From positions 101,575-165,574 of IMG/VR virus record IMGVR_UViG_3300022698_000267: a DNA stretch of 64,000 bases, one strand, 5' to 3'. The position numbers and the translations under genes were made by a program. This document shows, piece after piece, positions 52,032 through 59,500 of the stretch. Numbering within the stretch: the first letter of the stretch is position 1; each line of letters begins with the position of its first letter. Source of the DNA: a virus. The notes under the pieces were generated by a model. That model saw only the letters and a program-made list of their open reading frames with translations. It had not been told where the DNA came from and made no database searches.

Positions 52032-52772
52032 ATGTCACAGTTAGTTTTTGCCGGACATCCAAAGGCTAGTTTGGTATGGCATCAGTATGTTTATGGTAGA
52101 TTTTGTAAGGAATTAAATTTATCTATACAGTGGGTAACCCGTTTAAGTGATTCTAAGAAGTATTTAGATGAAAATAAGTGTGATTTCCTATTTTACAAGA
52201 GTTCAACAGGCTCTCAGATTATGGAAGATATGATAGGATTTCATATCTATAGAAATCCACGTGATATGTTGGTATCCGGATACTATTCATCTAAATTCAG
52301 CCATCCAGCTGATAACCATCCAGTCCTTCAAGAACACAGAAAGAAATTGCATCAAGTTAACATGGAAGAAGGATTGATACTGGAGATGGATTATTTGAAT
52401 GATTACTTCAATGACATGAGAGGATGGTGCTGGGACAATACGAATATCCTTAACATACCTATGGAGGAACTATTTAGTTCACCAGCCGAGATCCTGTTAA
52501 ACACAATAAAAATTGCAAGACATATGGGTTTTCTTAAAGGTTATGGTTATGAAAGACCCACTTATCTTACCGAAGCTACCATAACAAGGACTTTAGATGA
52601 TTATAGCTTTGAAAATCTTACAAAAAGGAAGAAAGGTGAGGAAGATTCAAAACATCATTTTAGAAAAGGTACACCAAATGATTGGAAAAACCATTGGACG
52701 GATAAAGTAGATAAGGAATTTACGGCTCGTTATGGTGACATTATTGCTGAGTACGATTATGATAAAGATTAG
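52032..52772 (+). CDS. Sulfotransferase-family protein
   Basis: 246 residues. The 3'-phosphate motif is HIYRNPRDMLVSGYYS (about 76-91), and the C-terminal loop is HHFRKGTPNDWKNHWTD then EFTARYGDII (about 215-240), the RKGxxxDWKNHFT motif for PAPS binding. The 5' loop is FAGHPKASLVWHQY, a variant of the usual PKSGTTW. It would transfer sulfate from PAPS to a glycan, protein or small molecule. GAGGAG ribosome site. TAG stop, overlapped by a minus-strand gene. Confidence 0.83.
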   Translation: MSQLVFAGHPKASLVWHQYVYGRFCKELNLSIQWVTRLSDSKKYLDENKCDFLFYKSSTGSQIMEDMIGFHIYRNPRDMLVSGYYSSKFSHPADNHPVLQEHRKKLHQVNMEEGLILEMDYLNDYFNDMRGWCWDNTNILNIPMEELFSSPAEILLNTIKIARHMGFLKGYGYERPTYLTEATITRTLDDYSFENLTKRKKGEEDSKHHFRKGTPNDWKNHWTDKVDKEFTARYGDIIAEYDYDKD

Positions 52773-52894
52773 GAGCAGTTAGCACATACGTAACCTTTCT
52801 TTTTATCTTCCAATTTACTCCCGCATTTCCAACAGATTCCATTCTTAAACATCTCTTTTTTGTCTGCTTTTGTTAACTTCTTTCTCTTAGCCAA
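52769..52894 (-). CDS. Minus-strand small zinc-ribbon protein
   Basis: 41 residues starting at TTG with ATAGGAG upstream. CWKC and CANC knuckles with a basic start (AKRKKLTKADKKEMFKNG). Convergent with and 4 nt into the sulfotransferase gene; the only minus-strand gene in this part. Confidence 0.6.
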   Translation of the reverse strand: MAKRKKLTKADKKEMFKNGICWKCGSKLEDKKKGYVCANCS

Positions 52895-52976
52895 GAAAAA
52901 CTCCTATCATTGATTGTTTATTTTTCATACTCCTAATGTTTTTCATCACTTTAATTAAAAAAAGTTCAAAAAGTAC

Positions 52977-53005
52977 TTGACATTTTTAACAAATTCTGTT
53001 ATACT
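52977..53005 (+). promoter_or_regulatory. Cassette promoter for 53047
   Basis: TTGACA, 17-bp spacer, TATACT; TTCAAAAAGTAC upstream, GAGGTTGGGGAAA downstream. Confidence 0.87.
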
Positions 53006-53046
53006 AGAGGTAAGAGGTTGGGGAAATACATAATGGAGGTGACGAA

Positions 53047-53136
53047 ATGTTATTTAATGAGATCAAATCAAACATTGTCCATTATTTAATAGCCGTTACA
53101 GCAGCCAGCAGTATTTTACTTCTTCTCATTTACTAA
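53047..53136 (+). CDS. Single-helix membrane peptide
   Basis: 29 residues: HYLIAVTAASSILLLLIY is the membrane helix. ATGGAGGTGACGAA ribosome site and a private promoter support it. Role unknown. Confidence 0.6.
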   Translation: MLFNEIKSNIVHYLIAVTAASSILLLLIY

Positions 53137-53162
53137 AATTTTAAAAAAACTTCAAAAAGTAC

Positions 53163-53191
53163 TTGACAAAATCGGTTGCAGATTATATAAT
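53163..53191 (+). promoter_or_regulatory. Cassette promoter for 53244
   Basis: TTGACA, 17-bp spacer, TATAAT; TTCAAAAAGTAC upstream, GTGGTTGGGGAAA downstream. Confidence 0.87.
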
Positions 53192-53243
53192 ACGTTTAAG
53201 TGGTTGGGGAAATGGTTAAAATTTTAAAAGGGGGGTAGTTAAA

Positions 53244-53519
53244 ATGATCGAGAAAATCCAGAGATATTTCGAGTTGAAGGACCAAATCAAAGTTTTGGAC
53301 GATGAGTTGAAAGCCATTCGAAGTGAAGTTTCCACCCTATTTGGTGGGGCTAAAGTTGAAATCGAAGTCGACGGTTCCAAGGTCCGTTGCCAAACCAAAA
53401 AACGTTCCACCAAAAGTTGTGATTGGTCCACGTTTAAGGAAGTCAATGAGCATCTTTACAATCAGATAGTCACCGAATCTGAGTCTTCCTACTATGAGCT
53501 GAGAAAATTGGCTCGCTAA
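53244..53519 (+). CDS. YFxLK-family small protein (paralogue 3 of 3)
   Basis: 91 residues. YFELKDQIKVLDDELKAIRS and FGGAKVEIEVDGSKVRCQTK are nearly identical to the 35353 product, as is the leader and promoter, so the whole cassette was duplicated. Function unknown. Confidence 0.8.
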   Translation: MIEKIQRYFELKDQIKVLDDELKAIRSEVSTLFGGAKVEIEVDGSKVRCQTKKRSTKSCDWSTFKEVNEHLYNQIVTESESSYYELRKLAR

Positions 53520-53530
53520 TCATCTCCTAA

Positions 53531-53556
53531 AAGTGGTGGTGGGGCAACCCACCATC
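53531..53556 (+). terminator. Hairpin after 53244
   Basis: GGTGGG-GCAA-CCCACC, GNRA-type loop, no T-run. Confidence 0.55.
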
Positions 53557-53670
53557 CACGTTTAACTTGCCGAACAAAGCCTCCAGCGTTTAACTATATG
53601 ACCAAAGCTACTTTCAGCTATCGAATGGAAACGCTTGTCAAAATTATTTGCAAGAAAGTTCAAAAAGTAC

Positions 53671-53699
53671 TTGACAAAATCGGTTGTAGCCTATATAAT
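53671..53699 (+). promoter_or_regulatory. Cassette promoter for 53748
   Basis: TTGACA, 17-bp spacer, TATAAT; TTCAAAAAGTAC upstream, GTGGTTAGGGAAA downstream. Confidence 0.87.
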
Positions 53700-53747
53700 A
53701 GAGGCAAGTGGTTAGGGAAATGGTTAAAATTTAAGGGAGGTAGTAAA

Positions 53748-54233
53748 ATGCAAATACATGAATTGAACAGCGGTTTCTTACGATCACCTGAAGCAATAAA
53801 TAATGTGCAGATGGTACGAGGTGGAGCACCGATTGAAGTCAAGAAGGATGATGAGCAGAAGACATACGTTGCAATCGGTAACGTTCAGGGCAGAAGCCTT
53901 GCCAAAGGAATGGTCGTGTTGGCCTCCTACAACGAAGGTAATCAAGGAGCTGACTTGGTTGAGGTGCTAGGGTTCACAAGTGATAAGGAACACTATGGTG
54001 AGGGTGGTGTTGCCTTTGAATCAGCAAAAGAAATGCTCAAACATTATGGTGTAAAGAGCCTTCAAGAGCTGGAAGACCTGCAGGACAAGAATGAGTATGG
54101 GTACCACTCTTATTTAGTTGTTCGGGATTTGAACGATGACGAAGAAGGTGCCTGGTATTACCTCTACGAAGGTCGATGGGCAAGGGGTTCCGGTGCGGAG
54201 AAATTATCCTTCGTCAGAATGAATTTACAGTAA
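53748..54233 (+). CDS. Hypothetical protein
   Basis: 161 residues from ATG 53748 (GGGAGGTAGTAA); the longer frame would cover the promoter. Beta-rich first half (VRGGAPIEVKKDDEQKTYVA), acidic helical middle, aromatic end (GAWYYLYEGRWARG). More GC-rich than average. Unassigned. Confidence 0.75.
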   Translation: MQIHELNSGFLRSPEAINNVQMVRGGAPIEVKKDDEQKTYVAIGNVQGRSLAKGMVVLASYNEGNQGADLVEVLGFTSDKEHYGEGGVAFESAKEMLKHYGVKSLQELEDLQDKNEYGYHSYLVVRDLNDDEEGAWYYLYEGRWARGSGAEKLSFVRMNLQ

Positions 54234-54239
54234 CGATCA

Positions 54240-54255
54240 GGGGGCTTCGGCCCCC
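54240..54255 (+). terminator. TTCG-loop hairpin terminator
   Basis: GGGGGC-TTCG-GCCCCC followed by ATTTTC. Confidence 0.8.
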
Positions 54256-54375
54256 ATTTTCATAACCTGCCTGGCGTTTAACTATAAGACCAAAACAGCT
54301 AACGGATACTGGAATTTGTACGTCAATGATTCCTTGAAATATCAAATACTATTTGCAAGAAAGTTCAAAAAGTAC

Positions 54376-54404
54376 TTGACATTTTGTCTCCAAGACATTA
54401 TAAT
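54376..54404 (+). promoter_or_regulatory. Cassette promoter for 54449
   Basis: TTGACA, 17-bp spacer, TATAAT; TTCAAAAAGTAC upstream, GAGGTTGGGGGAAA downstream. Confidence 0.87.
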
Positions 54405-54448
54405 AGAGGTAAGAGGTTGGGGGAAATACTGCTAAAGGGAGATACAAA

Positions 54449-54637
54449 ATGGCAAAGAAATTATTGGTTGATAAGGTAAGGGTGACAGGGAAAGACGAAA
54501 ATGGCTACCGTGCTATCGAAGTTGATAGGGCTGGTGAACCTTTAAGTTTTCCCATTATGTTTTCCGATACAAGCATCTCGCAACAAGGCATTGACAAGCT
54601 TATTAAGCTGATAAAGAAAGAAATGGCCTTAATATAA
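54449..54637 (+). CDS. Small hypothetical protein
   Basis: 62 residues, AAAGGGAGATAC ribosome site. Beta N-terminal half (LLVDKVRVTGKDENGYRAIE), short helical end. Unassigned. Confidence 0.7.
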   Translation: MAKKLLVDKVRVTGKDENGYRAIEVDRAGEPLSFPIMFSDTSISQQGIDKLIKLIKKEMALI

Positions 54638-54653
54638 AAAGTTCAAAAAGTAC

Positions 54654-54682
54654 TTGACAAAACCTCCTCAAGACATTATAAT
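54654..54682 (+). promoter_or_regulatory. Cassette promoter for 54725
   Basis: TTGACA, 17-bp spacer, TATAAT; TTCAAAAAGTAC upstream, GAGGTTGGGGAAA downstream. Confidence 0.87.
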
Positions 54683-54724
54683 AGAGGTAAGAGGTTGGGG
54701 AAATAGAAAAGAGGGGGAAATAAA

Positions 54725-54961
54725 ATGGAGCAAGTTATAGAGAATTTAGAAGTACAGGGAATTACCTGCAGGGCCAACGTAATTACCGAACATGGTGACT
54801 TTGAAGTGGTTGGGGTTATCGCCGGTAACGAAGTTGATCAATTAAGGCTTGAAACCATTCTCGAGAACAGGAAAGCGGAATTTGATTTTGAGAACCTTGT
54901 TGAGAGAAGGCTCATTGAAGAAGCAGAGGAAGATTATCAAGAACCGGACGATTGGTACTAA
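54725..54961 (+). CDS. Small acidic protein
   Basis: 78 residues, GAGGGGGAAA ribosome site. Beta-alpha-beta start, very acidic end (EEAEEDYQEPDDWY). Unassigned. Confidence 0.7.
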   Translation: MEQVIENLEVQGITCRANVITEHGDFEVVGVIAGNEVDQLRLETILENRKAEFDFENLVERRLIEEAEEDYQEPDDWY

Positions 54962-54969
54962 TAATCTAA

Positions 54970-54987
54970 TGGGGGCTTCGGCCCCCA
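54970..54987 (+). terminator. TTCG-loop hairpin before 55002
   Basis: TGGGGGC-TTCG-GCCCCCA, directly before the next SD; may attenuate. Confidence 0.6.
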
Positions 54988-55001
54988 AAGGAGGTATAAA
55001 A

Positions 55002-55115
55002 ATGTTCGAGTCGACTCCGTGGTGGTTAATTTTGGTAGAAATTTCTGCTGGTGGTATTTGGTGTGTAGCAGTAACCTACTACCTTATTAAAATGTGCAGG
55101 GCAGTTTCGAGTTAA
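55002..55115 (+). CDS. Small membrane protein
   Basis: 37 residues from ATG 55002 (AAGGAGGTAT). One helix (WWLILVEISAGGIWCVAVTY) and short basic end. Unassigned. Confidence 0.62.
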   Translation: MFESTPWWLILVEISAGGIWCVAVTYYLIKMCRAVSS

Positions 55116-55122
55116 AATCATA

Positions 55123-55143
55123 GGGGGGCTTAAAAAGCCCCCA
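55123..55143 (+). terminator. Hairpin terminator after 55002
   Basis: GGGGGCTT pairs with AAGCCCCC, then ATTTCTTT. Confidence 0.78.
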
Positions 55144-55171
55144 TTTCTTTGCAAGAAAGTTCAAAAAGTAC

Positions 55172-55200
55172 TTGACATTTCTACCATAATCCGTTATAAT
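55172..55200 (+). promoter_or_regulatory. Cassette promoter for 55247
   Basis: TTGACA, 17-bp spacer, TATAAT; TTCAAAAAGTAC upstream, GAGGTTGGGGAACC downstream. Confidence 0.87.
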
Positions 55201-55246
55201 AGAGGTAAGAGGTTGGGGAACCTAATTATAAAATGGGAGGTAGCAA

Positions 55247-55441
55247 ATGGAAAAAGTAAAAGGAGTAGACAGGAAGACTTACAAAAAAGCGCTTCGGTAT
55301 CTTTCGAAGAAATTCGGTCTCAAGAAGTCAGATTTTGAATTCGAGGCAGCCTGGATTGATGAGTACGTTCGTTGTCTCCTTTTCAGCATCATCAATGAGA
55401 AATCCCGTCTGTACAAAAGCACCGTTGGCTACCAGCTGTAG
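55247..55441 (+). CDS. Small basic protein
   Basis: 64 residues, GGGAGGTAGCAA ribosome site. Basic helical start (TYKKALRYLSKKFGLKKSDF) then a hydrophobic/Cys stretch. TAG stop then terminator. Last gene of the promoter-cassette block. Unassigned. Confidence 0.7.
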   Translation: MEKVKGVDRKTYKKALRYLSKKFGLKKSDFEFEAAWIDEYVRCLLFSIINEKSRLYKSTVGYQL

Positions 55442-55452
55442 TCGATTTCTAC

Positions 55453-55477
55453 AAGCCCCCACTTCTGGGGGCTTTTT
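55453..55477 (+). terminator. Intrinsic terminator after 55247
   Basis: AAGCCCCC pairs with GGGGGCTT, followed by TTT. Confidence 0.87.
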
Positions 55478-55482
55478 CAGCC

Positions 55483-55645
55483 TAACTTAATGAACAAAAC
55501 GTCTAGCGAGACCCGCCTGCATGCCGCTAACTTAATGAACAAAACGTCCTGCAGAGCCCAGCGGGTCCATCGCTAACTTAATGACCAAAGGCGCTAGGGT
55601 GGACCGTGGTGGCCCGGCGGCCACTCCTCTAACTTAATGACCAAA
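55483..55645 (+). repeat. Array of four TAACTTAATGAACAAA motifs
   Basis: Copies at 55483, 55528, 55574 and 55630 (the last two read GACCAAA), separated by unrelated GC-rich 29-40 nt spacers. About 16 further single copies lie elsewhere in the window. No gene is present between 55442 and 55707. Too short and too dispersed to be a CRISPR array. Confidence 0.75.
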
Positions 55646-55707
55646 AAAGCCTTTCAGAGTCAGCCACGTAAGTAGATAAATTAAAACCTTCTATAAAGGA
55701 GGAATAT

Positions 55708-55926
55708 ATGGATTCAAAAATTATAATGGGTGAAGTGGTAGACAATAAAGAAAGAAGATTTGGTAGTTGGAAAGAATATTACCCTTGTAAAGTTCTTAAA
55801 TCTAATGGAGAAGAAAAGAATGCTTTGTTCACTCAGGATCAGATAGAGCAAGCCATTGACCGTGCAGAAAGAAACCCAGAAGATATACCTGAGGATCAGA
55901 CTTTCTGGGATTGGTTGTTTGGTTAA
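55708..55926 (+). CDS. Small acidic protein
   Basis: 72 residues, AAAGGAGGAAT ribosome site. Beta start, acidic end with aromatic cap (PEDQTFWDWLFG). ATTAAAACCTT lies upstream, also seen before the 23727 ADP-ribosyltransferase. Unassigned. Confidence 0.7.
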   Translation: MDSKIIMGEVVDNKERRFGSWKEYYPCKVLKSNGEEKNALFTQDQIEQAIDRAERNPEDIPEDQTFWDWLFG

Positions 55927-55936
55927 ATTTAAACAT

Positions 55937-55948
55937 ATACTAAAACAT
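55937..55948 (+). promoter_or_regulatory. ATACTAAAACAT motif
   Basis: Same 12-mer as at 42473; a second ATACTAAAA at 56102 flanks the other side of the hairpin RNA. Confidence 0.4.
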
Positions 55949-55993
55949 TTAAGTGATTGGATTGACATTCCCCATGCTCAAGCCTTTCACCAT

Positions 55994-56081
55994 AGTCCAT
56001 TCGACCTTCTGTATATTGCGGCTCTCCTCAACCTAGACTTAATAGCCGTGATTTGCTACCTCCATAAAGGTCGAATGGACT
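55994..56081 (+). ncRNA. Hairpin RNA with 15-bp perfect stem
   Basis: AGTCCATTCGACCTT (55994-56008) is perfectly complementary to AAGGTCGAATGGACT (56067-56081). The 58-nt loop contains a CGGCT/AGCCG stem. No SD-led frame. No T-run follows, so it is not a plain terminator. Unassigned. Confidence 0.6.
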
Positions 56082-56141
56082 CCTCATTTATAAATTATCA
56101 AATACTAAAATTGATTTAAAGAATTCATACTATTTAAGGAT

Positions 56142-56525
56142 ATGAAAGAAATGGAATTTACCTTTATGAAACAAAAGAAGGGGAAAGCCCTTTACTACAC
56201 ATCTGATGTTATCATTAAAGATGATAGACAGGCAGCCTACTGGGCCAATTATCTGACTCGTTTTAGAGGACCTAATACCGTTCTAGCTTCATTCAGTATT
56301 CAATATAGATGGGATGGTCCTAAATCTAATTGGTTTGGTTTTAGGTTGAGTAATTTCTTCGATGGTGCAAATAGCTCACAGATTTGTAGAAGATGGTTGA
56401 ATTATCTATTGAATAATCCTCCTACTAATATATTGCATATTCAAGGTCCTGAAATGGCTCCGGATATAAATGCTCCCAATTCATTTGATTTGTTGGAACA
56501 CATCAGAAAAGCTCTATTCGATTAA
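56142..56525 (+). CDS. Hypothetical protein
   Basis: 127 residues, TTTAAGGAT upstream. Aromatic-rich alpha/beta (SIQYRWDGPKSNWFGFRLSN). ATACTAAAA at 56102 precedes it by about 40 nt. Upstream of the kinase gene; no link evident. Unassigned. Confidence 0.72.
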   Translation: MKEMEFTFMKQKKGKALYYTSDVIIKDDRQAAYWANYLTRFRGPNTVLASFSIQYRWDGPKSNWFGFRLSNFFDGANSSQICRRWLNYLLNNPPTNILHIQGPEMAPDINAPNSFDLLEHIRKALFD

Positions 56526-56564
56526 AAAACATTAAATATTATTTATTTTATACAGGATTTTGTG

Positions 56565-59500
56565 ATGTCACTTGATGTTAATATTCGTCTTCAGGATAAG
56601 CTTGAGAGATCTACCATTTTTAATCACAGTCTTAGAGCTTTTCTATTATCACTCCTAATTGTGCTAGGGTTGTACAATCTGAATCTATTTCATCTAACGG
56701 GATCACTTATTCCTGTAATAATATCAATGTCTTTGTTTCTACTGACTTGGAACACTCGTAATTTCATCAATAATCCTTACATTACTTTTATGGGGATGTC
56801 TTGTTTTTTCATAGGTTTGTTTTCACTTGGTCATATTGTATTCTATCATGGTGCAAATCTTATAGTACCTATCGACGCTACCAGGTTGGTACGAGTAACA
56901 GGATTATTTGCAGATATAATACAAGGATTTTCTTTTTTACTAGCACCATTATTCTTTGTTGCTAGAGTGAAATTTAGAATTCTATTTATTATAATTTCTG
57001 TTTTTCTACTATCAATGTTGTACTTTTCTATTTCGATTGATCCAGTATTCAAGTATTACATTGTTTTTAATTTTACCAGTATACAGATATTTATGGTACA
57101 GGCAGTACTATTAATTTGTGCTTTATTCTTGACATTTAGAATAAGAGAGGCATTTGATAAAAAAACCTTCTACTATCTTCTAGCTTCCATGGTATGTTGT
57201 TTAATTTCTGGAATCTCCTATGTGTTAAATGACCCATTTACAACATATCATGCTATAATTACAATCGTCTTTAATATTCTGACTCTTTTATTTTTATATG
57301 ACGCTATTATCACTACTGTTTTACTAAATCCTTATTCCAGTTTAGCTCAGAGTCTAATTACAAGTAAGAAATTGATAAATAATTTAGATTCTATGTATAC
57401 TAATCTATTTGAAAATATAAATGCTGGTGTAGCTATATTTAGACCAGAACATGGTAATTTCACTTTGATTTCTATTAATAGAACGGCTTTGGAACTAGAT
57501 GATCTTGATATTAGGGAGGTATTGGGTCGTAAAGTAACGGAAATTTGGCCTTCTGTAAAAGAATATGGTATATACGAAGCATTTGAGCACGTTCGAGATA
57601 CTGGAGATTCTGTGGAATGGCCCACTTCTTTATATGAGGATGAGAGAATAAGGGCATGGAGAGAAAGTTTTATATATCAACTAGAATCTGGTTTACTAGT
57701 GTCGGTATATACAGATAGAACAGATGAGAAAGAACAGGAAGAGAAATTATTAGAAAGTGAGAGAAGATATAGAACAGTAGCCGAATTTACATACGATTTG
57801 GAATATTGGGTTGCTCCTGATGGTTCATTTCTTTATATATCTCCGGCATGTGAGAGAATAACGGGGTATACGGTCGAAGAGTTCATGAATGATCCTGAAT
57901 TAATGGATTCTATAATTTATCCGGAGGATAGGTTTAAATCTTGTTCTATGAACTCTAAAGATGATGGAACTCTTAATGTAAATTCCACAGAGTTTCGAAT
58001 AAAGACTAAAAATCATCTGACTAAATGGATAGGACATATTTGCATGAACATCTACGATGAAGATGGCACCTATCTGGGAATTCGAGGTAGTTCCAGAGAT
58101 ATTACAGGTAAAAAGGAAGCTGAATTGGAGGTACTAAGAAGTAAAGCTCTTTTTGAAACCCTTTTTGATGCTCTTTCCATACCTATCTTTCGTAAAGATT
58201 TGGAAGGTCATTACGTAATGTTCAATAAGGCTTTTTGTAATTTCTTCGAAAGAGATAAGGAGGAATTACAAGGTATTTCAGTCTATGATTTACATACTAA
58301 AGAAGTTGCTGATATTTGTATGAATAGAGATAAAGCTTTGCTGCTATCTGGAGATTCTATACAATCATATACTATTGGAGTGAGGACTAAAAACGGTCTT
58401 AGGCAGGTCATTATTAGAAAGTCACTTTTGAAGGATCATGATGATGTTATAATTGGCTTTGTAGGAGGTGTTTTCGATATTACTAAATTAAATCAATTAC
58501 AGAATCAATTAATGTCTGAGAAATTACTTCATGAAGAAGCACAGAGAGTGGCTAAATTGGGTCATTGGGAATTTGTTAATGGTGATAAGTTTCCTAATTG
58601 GTCTGATCAGGTTTTCGAAATATTTGGGGTATCCAAGACTGCAAAAGGGTTATCTATTGAAGATTGGAAGACCATAATAGACCCTAGAGACTACGATATG
58701 GTCATAGATGCTTTTAATACGTGTAGATTAGAAAATAGGTCCTTTGAAATAGAATTCAGGGCCATTAAATTTGATACTAAAGAACCAAGATGGTTGTATA
58801 CTATTGGACGTTGTGTAGAAGATACCGAACCTAAAAGGGTTTATGGAATCGTTCAGGATATTACAGATTACAAGGAAGCACAGATCTCCTTACATTCTAC
58901 AGAATTTAAATTCAAAACGTTGATAGATAATCTGAATGTTGGGATATACAGTTGTACTGTTGGAGAAAAAGACACAAAGTTTATTGAGGTTAATGATGCT
59001 TTAGTTAGACTATTGGGTGCTAAGAATAAACAACAATTGTATAAGTTACGACCTAAAGACTTCTGGCTAAATCCTGAAAAACGTGATCTACTTTCGTTTA
59101 GACTTTTAAAATATGGTAAAATCCGCAATATGGAGCTACAATTAAGGACTCTAGATGGTTCTAAAATTACAGGTTTAGTATCTGGTGTTGTTGTCCACGA
59201 TGATGAATCTAAACCCATTCGCACTGATATGATACTGGAAGATATTACACAGAGAAGAAACCTGGAGATACAGTTACAACACGCTGTTAAAATGGAGGCA
59301 GTTGGTAGATTTGCTAGTAAATTGTCGCATGACTTTAATAATCTATTGAGTATTCTACAGGGCTATTCAGAGATACTAAAGAAGGAGTTACCGGAGGGTC
59401 AAAATCGTCAGAGAGCAGAGTTAATACATAAGTCTTCCATCAATGCTCAGAAGTTAATATCCAGGCTTCTAAAGTTTAGTCGTAAAGAGGTCCTGGAGGT

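Noticed and set aside
55483-55645. CRISPR-like look of the repeat/spacer array
   Set aside because: Repeat is only 16 nt, not palindromic, occurs singly at many gene starts, and no cas gene is present.
55856-56119. 87-codon plus-strand frame across the 55994 hairpin
   Set aside because: No ribosome site, starts inside the previous gene, and the stretch is better explained by the perfect inverted repeat.
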